DNA from: Bacillota bacterium
GTDB taxonomy: Bacteria; Bacillota_A; Clostridia; Lachnospirales; Bianqueaceae
DNA: 6,586 nt
Assembly (NCBI GenBank): GCA_017420625.1
Contig: JAFOIR010000211.1
Span: forward strand, 1 to 6,586
Direction: 5' to 3'
A program made the position numbers and the translations under genes. Every line of letters begins with the position of its first letter. Position 1 is the stretch's first letter. Positions 1 through 5,975 of the stretch are shown here, one piece after another. The notes under the pieces were generated by a model that saw nothing but the letters and a program-made list of their open reading frames with translations, was not told the DNA's origin and did not search any database.

Positions 1-68
1 CGACTATGATGGTAGCTGGCCTGGGATCGAAGGGCTTTCGGACAGGAGTTCGATTCTCCTCATCTCCA
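1..68 (+). ncRNA. ssrA: tmRNA (transfer-messenger RNA), 3' end only
   Basis: This is the 3' tRNA-like part of tmRNA, which rescues stalled ribosomes and tags the nascent peptide for degradation. A T arm is visible: stem AGGAG (44-48), loop TTCGATT (49-55) and stem CTCCT (56-60). It is followed by seven acceptor-strand bases CATCTCC (61-67) and discriminator A68. The preceding TTTCGGAC is the usual tmRNA lead into the T arm. No anticodon arm of normal size precedes it, which argues against an ordinary tRNA. The 5' half, pseudoknots and tag-peptide reading frame lie outside the window. CCA is not encoded, because A68 is followed directly by TTTTTA, so the tail must be added by nucleotidyltransferase. 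Confidence 0.85.
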
Positions 69-88
69 TTTTTATTCCCTGACAGGAC

Positions 89-128
89 AAATGCCCTCTT
101 TCGGAATTCTCCGATCGAGGGCATTTTT
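89..128 (+). terminator. Intrinsic terminator of ssrA
   Basis: The outer stem AAATGCCCTC (89-98) pairs with GAGGGCATTT (117-126). Inside it, TCGGA (101-105) pairs with TCCGA (110-114) around a four-base loop. A T-run ends the element (124-128). It lies 20 bases past the tmRNA 3' end and ahead of the convergent MATE gene. Read on the - strand it has only a short TTT after the stem, so it may stop MATE transcripts weakly, but it is best assigned to ssrA. Confidence 0.85.
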
Positions 129-161
129 CTTTGCTCTGGTTTTGCTTTATTCGATTGTTGT

Positions 162-1541
162 TTAGCTGATGACGGCTTTCTTCTTCCATCCGCCTCTCTG
201 ATAGGCAATAAAGGTAATCAGGCCGCCGACGACCCAGGAGATCAGCAGAGAAATGAACAGGCAGTAGTAGCTGCCGTTCGGCTGTTCGGGCGTGCGGGTA
301 AGATAGGCAATCCCATAAGCGATGGGGACACGTACCACAACGGTCGTGATCAAAGAGATCCACATGGGAGTCATCGTATCACCGGCACCGCGCATGACGC
401 CTGACAGGCACTGAGTGACTGCCATGAGCACATATCCGAGAGCCAGAATGAGCATCATCCGGCGGGCCAGATCGATCAGTTCTTCAGTCGTCGTGAAAAG
501 ACCCATGATATTATGGCCGAAGAGGACGACCAGACCAGTGATCACAAAGGAAGTAACCAGCGCCAGAAGCGTACCCTGCTTGGCGCCCTGACTGACACGG
601 TCCAGCTGTTTGGCACCAACGTTCTGTCCTGCAAAGGTAGTAAGCGCCATACCAAAGGAGAAATTCGGAAGCATGACGAACCCATCCACGCGCATGATAA
701 TGACGTTTGCCGCGATAACTGTCTCACCAAAGCTGTTGGTCAGAGACTGAACGACGATCATGGCTGCGGAGAAGATCATCTGAGTGAGTCCGGAGGGAAG
801 TCCAAGTTTCAGTGTCGTTCCGGCATATTCCTTTTCCAGCTTCATGTATTTCAGCTTCATATCAAATACCTGACGCATTTTCATCAGCTTGATGAAGCTT
901 AAGATGGCCGAAGTGATCTGAGCGATAATCGTAGCAAGAGCAACACCGAAAACACCAAGACCAAGACCGGCGACAAACCAGATATCCAGAGCAATATTCA
1001 TGACGGTAGCGACCAGCAGATAGACCAGCGCCGAAACGCTGTCGCCCATACCACGAAGAATACCGGTAAAGATAAAGTAATAGGAAGTACCGGCAATACC
1101 CATGATCAGAACCATCAGGTAGGAATAGCACCAGTCAATAATGCTCTCGGGCGTGCCCAGCATATTCAAAAGAGGCCGAATCGTTACTGCACCAACGCCC
1201 ATAATGATCAAAGATGCCAGTGCGGTCAGTACGATCGCATTGCCGATACTCTTGGACAGGCCTTCCCGATCCTTAGCGCCGAAATACTGAGCAACCATGA
1301 CGCTGGCACCGGCTGATACGCCCATAAACAGTACCAGCAGCAGGTTATAGATCGGCGCGGCACTGCCGACAGCCGCCAGTGCATTATCACCGACATAACG
1401 TCCGACGATGATACTGTCGACCGTGCTGTACAGCTGCTGTGCAATATTGCCCAGCAGCATGGGAACTGTGAACAGAACGATCTTCTTCCACGGGGTTCCG
1501 GTGGTCATATCCGACGGGGCAAATAACTCCTTGATCGTCAT
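162..1541 (-). CDS. MATE-family multidrug/cation antiporter
   Basis: A 459-residue inner-membrane transporter of the MATE family, which exports drugs or other organic cations in exchange for Na+ or H+. It is hydrophobic throughout, with room for the 12 membrane helices expected, and it shows the family's two-fold internal repeat. AQYFGAKD (84-91) matches GQNVGAKQ (305-312), and GILRGMGDS (160-168) matches GVMRGAGDT (381-389). The N-terminal segment QLYSTVDSIIVGRYVG (36-51) is also typical of the family. Length is normal and both halves are intact. The ATG at 1541 is preceded by AAAGAGG (1551-1557) nine bases upstream, which supports this start. The gene has its own promoter and is convergent with ssrA. 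The substrate cannot be told from sequence, and no linked regulator of the usual divergent type is present. Confidence 0.93.
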   Translation of the reverse strand: MTIKELFAPSDMTTGTPWKKIVLFTVPMLLGNIAQQLYSTVDSIIVGRYVGDNALAAVGSAAPIYNLLLVLFMGVSAGASVMVAQYFGAKDREGLSKSIGNAIVLTALASLIIMGVGAVTIRPLLNMLGTPESIIDWCYSYLMVLIMGIAGTSYYFIFTGILRGMGDSVSALVYLLVATVMNIALDIWFVAGLGLGVFGVALATIIAQITSAILSFIKLMKMRQVFDMKLKYMKLEKEYAGTTLKLGLPSGLTQMIFSAAMIVVQSLTNSFGETVIAANVIIMRVDGFVMLPNFSFGMALTTFAGQNVGAKQLDRVSQGAKQGTLLALVTSFVITGLVVLFGHNIMGLFTTTEELIDLARRMMLILALGYVLMAVTQCLSGVMRGAGDTMTPMWISLITTVVVRVPIAYGIAYLTRTPEQPNGSYYCLFISLLISWVVGGLITFIAYQRGGWKKKAVIS

Positions 1542-1580
1542 ATTTTCAAACCTCTTTCTATAGTCTCGTCATTCTGTATT

Positions 1581-1609
1581 ATTATACTATGAAAGCTGCT
1601 TTGCCGCAA
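1581..1609 (-). promoter_or_regulatory. Sigma-A-type promoter of the MATE gene
   Basis: On the - strand a perfect -10 TATAAT (1581-1586) lies 17 bases from a -35-like TTGCGG (1604-1609), and the DNA upstream of it (1611-1644) is A+T-rich like an UP element. The -35 matches consensus only in its TTG. It sits 40 bases upstream of the MATE start codon. Two overlapping palindromes cover the spacer and -35 and are listed separately. Confidence 0.7.
1592..1609. promoter_or_regulatory. Overlapping palindromes in the MATE promoter, possible operator
   Basis: AAAGCTGCTTT (1592-1602; five-base arms, one-base centre) and TTGCCGCAA (1601-1609; four-base arms, one-base centre) overlap by two bases. They cover the promoter spacer and the -35. 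A protein bound here would block RNA polymerase. Short palindromes arise by chance, so an operator is only a candidate. The sequence does not resemble the inverted repeat at the marR promoter. Confidence 0.3.
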
Positions 1610-1644
1610 GTTATTTATTTAATAATTGATAGTAAATGTTTTAA

Positions 1645-2490
<846 letters not shown>

Positions 2491-2509
2491 TTTTCTCTCC
2501 TTACTGATT

Positions 2510-3352
2510 TCAAAGATGGACAGACAGCCATTCTCCTGGAGTCTTCATAGATTTCCAGCAGCTTTCCAGTGCTGCCATAATAGCGATGGTTTCCTCATGT
2601 GGAACAGGGATGATTCCAGTGTCAAAAAACTCCAGCATAGCATCGATGAAGAACAGAAAGAAATCATCATCGATCAGAACCTCATCCGATTGTTCCGCAC
2701 AGCCGATCTGCAGCCGGAAAGGTGCCTCCCCCTTGAAAAGAGCCATGGAAGCTGTTCGATCATCCATGAAATGAATTTCCCAGGCAGGCATCATCGGATT
2801 GCCGGTATACAGAACACGGTCGATTGCAGGTCCCATCAGAGTCACGATCGGCTCCAGCTGATGGATCAGATAACTGTCGACCGGGCCGCCGGCTGTACTG
2901 ATGATTCCCTGAACCGGTGCATCCTTCACCTTCTGCAGCTTTTTCGAAAAGCGAAGAGCCGAAGATGAATAACATGGTGTTTGATAATTCTCAGCCACAG
3001 CAAAGATCTCCTTAGCCTCCTGTCCGGAAGTGGCAAAAGTTTTGTCGATATATACCCTCTTTCCGCTCATAAGAGGGATCCTGGAGAGCTCTTTATGAAA
3101 CTGTGGATGATCCGGAGACAGCACGACGATGGCATCACTCTTCTCTACGAGTTCTTCTATACTGGAAAGCAGCTCGATCCCATTCTTGTCAGCCCACTGC
3201 CTGTTGGATAGTTTGCCTTCAAAGGGCGGTTCTGAAAGAGCGTAAGCGTAAGCCACTTCATAAGTATCCCCGCTTCTCTCCCGGATCCAGGCGGGATAAT
3301 TGTCTGCATGCCATTCATTCAGGAAATAGTCGATAAAACCAATCTTTTTCAT
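2510..3352 (-). CDS. Short Gfo/Idh/MocA-type oxidoreductase
   Basis: A 280-residue protein that I place in the Gfo/Idh/MocA dehydrogenase group, which oxidises sugars, inositols and related polyols with NAD(P). Support is a beta-strand start MKKIGFID, a second strand DAIVVLSPDHPQFHKE (73-88), and IDKTFA (102-107). The last is at the place where the family has its catalytic EKP lysine, here K104. SSALRFSK (130-137) follows, then HQLEP (164-168) in the C-terminal domain. The usual GxGxxG nucleotide loop is absent; GFIDYF (5-10) stands in its place. It is shorter than the usual 330 or more residues. ATG 3352 is chosen because GGAGG lies five bases upstream; reading further upstream in the same frame only runs antisense-free through ftsH and gives proline-rich nonsense. 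Substrate unknown. It sits between ftsH and ttcA, beyond a weak terminator. Confidence 0.72.
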   Translation of the reverse strand: MKKIGFIDYFLNEWHADNYPAWIRERSGDTYEVAYAYALSEPPFEGKLSNRQWADKNGIELLSSIEELVEKSDAIVVLSPDHPQFHKELSRIPLMSGKRVYIDKTFATSGQEAKEIFAVAENYQTPCYSSSALRFSKKLQKVKDAPVQGIISTAGGPVDSYLIHQLEPIVTLMGPAIDRVLYTGNPMMPAWEIHFMDDRTASMALFKGEAPFRLQIGCAEQSDEVLIDDDFFLFFIDAMLEFFDTGIIPVPHEETIAIMAALESCWKSMKTPGEWLSVHL

Positions 3353-3357
3353 CTTCT

Positions 3358-3362
3358 CCTCC
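3358..3362 (-). promoter_or_regulatory. Ribosome binding site fixing the oxidoreductase start
   Basis: GGAGG on the - strand, five bases before ATG 3352. It begins only four bases after the T-run of the preceding hairpin, so transcripts ending at that hairpin lack this site entirely. It decides in favour of the 280-residue protein over any longer reading overlapping ftsH. Confidence 0.85.
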
Positions 3363-3366
3363 GCAG

Positions 3367-3395
3367 AAAAGCCCTGAGAGAATCCTCTCAGGGCT
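3367..3395 (-). terminator. Hairpin terminator after ftsH, probably leaky
   Basis: On the - strand GCCCTGAGAG (3394-3385) and CTCTCAGGGC (3380-3371) form a perfect 10-bp stem with a GATT loop, followed by TTTT (3370-3367). It begins 16 bases after the ftsH stop codon. The stem is strong but the U-run is only four bases before CTGC, so read-through is likely. The next gene begins 15 bases beyond with no space for a promoter. It may act as an attenuator or as a 3'-end stabiliser that lowers gfo-ttcA expression relative to marR-ftsH. Confidence 0.8.
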
Positions 3396-3410
3396 CCATT
3401 CGTTCGTGTT

Positions 3411-5363
3411 TTACTGGTCTGATTCAACCGATTCAGCTGTTGTCTCAGCCGGTTCAGTCGCGGCAGGTTTGGCGGCGGCATCTTCGGGTTCGGTGACGGG
3501 CTCAGAGGCGGGCTCAGCTGCCTGTTTCTCTTCCTCCATCCGGCCAAGAAGATCCATGAATTCTTCACCGGTGATCGTCTCATGATCATACAGGTAGTTA
3601 GCCAGAGCATTCAGTTCCTTCATATGGGAACGAAGAAGGCTTTCGGCTCTCTCATACTGTGTACGTACGACATCGATCACTTTCTGATCGATCGCTGTCG
3701 ATGTATCCGGTGAACAGGCAAGAGAAGCATCACCACCCAGATACTGATTGCTGACGGTCTCCAGCGCTACCATACCGAACTCATCAGTCATACCAAATCG
3801 TGTGACCATGGCTCTTGCCAGCTTGGTTGCCTGTTCGATATCATTGGATGCACCTGTCGTGATCGAATGGAAGATCAGATCTTCCGCGATCCGCCCGCCG
3901 GTCAGCGTTGCGATCTTGTTTTCGATCTCTTCTTTTGTCATCAGGTTATGCTCATCTTCATCGACCTGCATAGTATAACCAAGTGCCCCAGAAGTACGGG
4001 GAATGATCGTGATCTTTGTAACCGGGGCGGAGCCTTTCTGCAGGGCTGCGACCAGGGCATGTCCGGTTTCGTGGTAGGCAACGATTCGCTTTTCCTTGTC
4101 GGTCAGAATCGCATTCTTCTTCTGATAACCGGCAATAACGACCTCCACGCTCTCTTCCAGATCCGACTGTGTGACAAACTTACGGCCGGAGCGGACCGCC
4201 CGCAGCGCTGCCTCATTGATCATGTTGGCAAGTTCAGCGCCGGAAGCACCGACTGCCATCCTGGCAATCGCATCAAAGTCGACATTGTCGCCCATCTTGA
4301 CTTTCTTGGCGTGAACCTTCAGGATATCCACACGGCCCTTCAGGTCCGGGAGTTCTACCGGAATACGCCGGTCAAACCGGCCGGGACGAAGCAGTGCAGG
4401 ATCCAGACTGTCGGGACGGTTGGTTGCGCCGAGAATGATGACACCCTTGCTGGCATTGAAACCATCCATCACAGAAAGCAGCTGGTTCAGCGTCTGCTCA
4501 CGTTCATCGTTTCCTCCGATACCGGAGATCCCGTCACGTTTCTTACCAATCGTATCGATCTCATCAATAAAGATGATGCAGGGCGCCTTTTCGTTTGCCT
4601 GTTTAAACAGATCACGAACCTTGGCTGCACCCATACCAACGAACATCTCTACGAAATCTGATCCGGAGATCGAGAAGAAGGGAACATTTGCTTCACCGGC
4701 AACCGCCTTGGCAAGCAGTGTTTTACCGGTTCCGGGAGGGCCTACCAGAAGTGCGCCTTTCGGAATATTCGCACCGATCTCAGCATAGCGGCCGGGATTA
4801 TGCAGATAATCCACGATCTCACTTAATAGCTCTTTAGCCTCGTCTTCACCGGCAACGTCCGTAAACCGGATGCCGTCTGTTGACTGGACATAGATCTTGG
4901 CATTGGACTTGCCGAAGGTCATCATATTACCGCCGATCCCTTCACCGCCCATTCGCTTCATGAGAGAATTCATCAGCAGTCTTCCGACGACAAAGAAGAT
5001 CAGGATCGGAACGACATAACCGATCAGCAGCGTCAGCCAGGGCGATGCCTGTTCTTCGATCGTGGCTGTAAAGACAACCCCGGCTTTTTCCAGTCTCGAA
5101 ACCAGTTCCGGATCATTCATCAGTCCGGTTTTATAATATTTCGTCGGTTCACTTGTATCTGAAAACAGGATCTGCTGTTCCTGTATTTCCACTTCCTTGA
5201 TCTTTCCTCTTTCGATCATACTCAGAAAATCTGAATAAGTCGATTCCTCAAATTGCTTGCTCATGAGTTTGGGCATGACGAATAGATTCAGAATCAGCAT
5301 CGATACGATCACGATGATCAGATAATAAATGATTGGCCTTTTGGGCGTTTTAATTTCTTCCAC
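3411..5363 (-). CDS. ftsH: ATP-dependent membrane zinc metalloprotease FtsH
   Basis: A 650-residue membrane-anchored AAA+ protease that extracts and degrades misfolded membrane proteins and selected regulators as a hexamer. Order of parts: helix 1 about 11-30; an extracytoplasmic FtsH segment about 31-106; helix 2 about 107-130. The ATPase has Walker A GPPGTGKT (208-215), pore loop FVG (241-243), Walker B IIFIDEID (263-270) and the second region of homology with ATNRP and RPGRFDR (313-332). The zinc site is HETGH (431-435), with the third ligand Asp508 in ASNDIEQAT. All catalytic residues are present. The tail from about 611 is Glu/Ala/Pro/Thr-rich. The start is GTG 5363, overlapping the marR stop in TAGTG, with AAGGAAGG eight bases upstream; a TTG at 5387 has no binding site. 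No tilS or hpt neighbours are seen, so it may be a second, MarR-controlled copy. Confidence 0.95.
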   Translation of the reverse strand: MEEIKTPKRPIIYYLIIVIVSMLILNLFVMPKLMSKQFEESTYSDFLSMIERGKIKEVEIQEQQILFSDTSEPTKYYKTGLMNDPELVSRLEKAGVVFTATIEEQASPWLTLLIGYVVPILIFFVVGRLLMNSLMKRMGGEGIGGNMMTFGKSNAKIYVQSTDGIRFTDVAGEDEAKELLSEIVDYLHNPGRYAEIGANIPKGALLVGPPGTGKTLLAKAVAGEANVPFFSISGSDFVEMFVGMGAAKVRDLFKQANEKAPCIIFIDEIDTIGKKRDGISGIGGNDEREQTLNQLLSVMDGFNASKGVIILGATNRPDSLDPALLRPGRFDRRIPVELPDLKGRVDILKVHAKKVKMGDNVDFDAIARMAVGASGAELANMINEAALRAVRSGRKFVTQSDLEESVEVVIAGYQKKNAILTDKEKRIVAYHETGHALVAALQKGSAPVTKITIIPRTSGALGYTMQVDEDEHNLMTKEEIENKIATLTGGRIAEDLIFHSITTGASNDIEQATKLARAMVTRFGMTDEFGMVALETVSNQYLGGDASLACSPDTSTAIDQKVIDVVRTQYERAESLLRSHMKELNALANYLYDHETITGEEFMDLLGRMEEEKQAAEPASEPVTEPEDAAAKPAATEPAETTAESVESDQ

Positions 5364-5800
5364 TAACAATTCCTTCCTTTCGAACAAAGATTGCGGTTGA
5401 TCTTGTGGGCAATCTGTCCCAGGATCTCCATCTCTTCCTGAGAGATGCTTTGAAAAATACAGTCCATCAGCTCACTCTGTCTCTGACAGGCTACACAAAG
5501 AACCTCATCCGCTTTTTTCTCAATGGACAAATGCACGATCCGGCGGTCTGCCTGATCAGCTTTGCCCGAAATATATTCTTTCTGATACAGAGAATCCACC
5601 GCTTTTGAAACGCTGGCTTTGGACATGTGTCTGGCTTTTGCGATCTCTCCGGCAGTATCCTTGCATTCATTCTCCAGAAACAGCAGTACCGAAAGTTCGG
5701 CAGCGCTCAAACTGCACTCATCAGCAATATCCAGCAGCATCTGCTTGTATTTCTTTGCGATCCCTCGCCCGGTACAAATTAACTCCATTGTATAATCCAT
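5363..5800 (-). CDS. MarR-family transcriptional regulator, cysteine-rich
   Basis: A 145-residue winged helix-turn-helix protein of the MarR family, normally a dimeric repressor released by a small ligand or by cysteine oxidation. The DNA-binding part is about 36-95. It has the helix with TAGEIAKARHMS (49-60), the recognition helix KASVSKAVDSLYQKEYI (61-77), and a wing with the family's DQADRR signature (82-87) before IVHLSI. N- and C-terminal helices would form the dimer interface. Eight cysteines (9, 29, 46, 102, 105, 114, 139, 145) are unusual for this size. ATG 5800 is chosen because GGAGG stands six bases upstream; a reading 22 codons longer would start over the promoter. The stop overlaps ftsH by one base. 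It is probably autoregulated through the repeat at 5824-5839. Confidence 0.9.
   Translation of the reverse strand: MDYTMELICTGRGIAKKYKQMLLDIADECSLSAAELSVLLFLENECKDTAGEIAKARHMSKASVSKAVDSLYQKEYISGKADQADRRIVHLSIEKKADEVLCVACQRQSELMDCIFQSISQEEMEILGQIAHKINRNLCSKGRNC
5372..5379 (-). promoter_or_regulatory. Ribosome binding site inside marR that sets the ftsH start
   Basis: AAGGAAGG on the - strand lies in the last codons of marR, where it encodes part of the Lys-Gly-Arg of the C-terminus. It sits eight bases before GTG 5363. The sequence before the alternative TTG at 5387 (TCAACCGCAATCT) has no purine-rich site. Position and spacing indicate re-initiation by ribosomes that have just finished marR. 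Confidence 0.8.
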
Positions 5801-5806
5801 GAAAAA

Positions 5807-5811
5807 CCTCC
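5807..5811 (-). promoter_or_regulatory. Ribosome binding site fixing the marR start
   Basis: GGAGG on the - strand, six bases before ATG 5800. It excludes the longer in-frame reading from 5866, whose first codons would overlap the -35, the -10 and the putative operator and which has no comparable binding site. Confidence 0.85.
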
Positions 5812-5823
5812 ACGGCAGGAAAC

Positions 5824-5839
5824 TGTTTACTGATAAACA
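5824..5839. promoter_or_regulatory. Putative MarR operator (inverted repeat)
   Basis: TGTTTA (5824-5829) and TAAACA (5834-5839) form a perfect inverted repeat with four bases between the arms. Length and symmetry suit a dimeric winged-helix repressor. It abuts and overlaps by one base the -10 of the marR promoter and covers the expected transcription start, so binding would block initiation. Assignment to this MarR rests on position only. Confidence 0.6.
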
Positions 5840-5866
5840 TTCTACTAGAGAAATGTGGAAAGTCAA
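5839..5866 (-). promoter_or_regulatory. Sigma-A-type promoter of marR-ftsH
   Basis: On the - strand the -35 TTGACT (5861-5866) and -10 TAGAAT (5839-5844) each match consensus at five of six positions, with a 16-base spacer. The start of transcription would fall near 5832, giving a leader of about 30 bases. It is the only good promoter between the GH3 terminator and marR. Confidence 0.8.
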
Positions 5867-5871
5867 TGGCA

Positions 5872-5887
5872 GAATTATGAATAATTC
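5872..5887. repeat. Perfect inverted repeat upstream of the marR promoter
   Basis: GAATTAT (5872-5878) and ATAATTC (5881-5887) are perfect inverted arms with a two-base centre. It lies just upstream of the -35, where an activator or a second repressor dimer could bind, or where A+T-rich DNA could serve as an UP element. It does not share arms with the repeat at the -10. Confidence 0.5.
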
Positions 5888-5890
5888 GTA

Positions 5891-5913
5891 AAAATGACAT
5901 TTTCTGCAGAAAA
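5891..5913. repeat. Two further adjoining palindromes
   Basis: AAAATGACATTTT (5891-5903; six-base arms, one-base centre) overlaps TTTTCTGCAGAAAA (5900-5913; a perfect 14-base palindrome with no spacer). The second includes the T-run of the GH3 terminator on the - strand. They may be operators, or the second may extend the terminator's RNA structure. No function can be assigned. Confidence 0.45.
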
Positions 5914-5947
5914 GCCCCGAAGAATCAGAATATTTCCTCTTCGGGGC
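5910..5947 (-). terminator. Intrinsic terminator of the GH3 gene
   Basis: On the - strand GCCCCGAAGA (5947-5938) and TCTTCGGGGC (5923-5914) form a perfect 10-bp stem with a 14-base loop, followed by TTTT (5913-5910). It lies 28 bases after the GH3 stop codon, which supports that stop as the natural gene end and separates GH3 from marR-ftsH. Confidence 0.85.
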
Positions 5948-5975
5948 TCGGGACTTCGGACATTTCAGTCTGATC

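Noticed and set aside
1..68. An ordinary tRNA at the left edge
   Set aside because: The T arm and acceptor are tRNA-like, but no five-pair anticodon arm precedes them, and the TTTCGGAC lead-in fits tmRNA.
6..404. A 132-residue + strand open frame over the left edge
   Set aside because: It covers the tmRNA end, its terminator and the antisense of the MATE gene, and has no recognisable protein features.
1581..1609. MATE transporter as a target of the MarR regulator in this window
   Set aside because: MarR proteins often control efflux pumps, but the MATE promoter contains no TGTTTA-N4-TAAACA repeat, and three genes and over 3.8 kb separate the two.
2510..3610. A 366-residue reading of the oxidoreductase starting inside ftsH
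   Set aside because: The extra 86 residues are Pro/Asn/Arg-rich nonsense from another frame of the ftsH tail and cross the terminator. A strong GGAGG site fixes the start at ATG 3352.
3867..4661. A 264-residue + strand open frame antisense to ftsH
   Set aside because: It lies wholly within the conserved ATPase and protease coding of ftsH, is rich in Cys, His and Asp as antisense frames are, and resembles no family. Several similar shadow frames oppose MATE, ttcA and gfo.
5363..5866. A 167-residue reading of MarR starting at 5866
   Set aside because: It would begin on the -35 and run through the -10 and operator. GGAGG six bases before ATG 5800 and the normal MarR length favour the shorter form.
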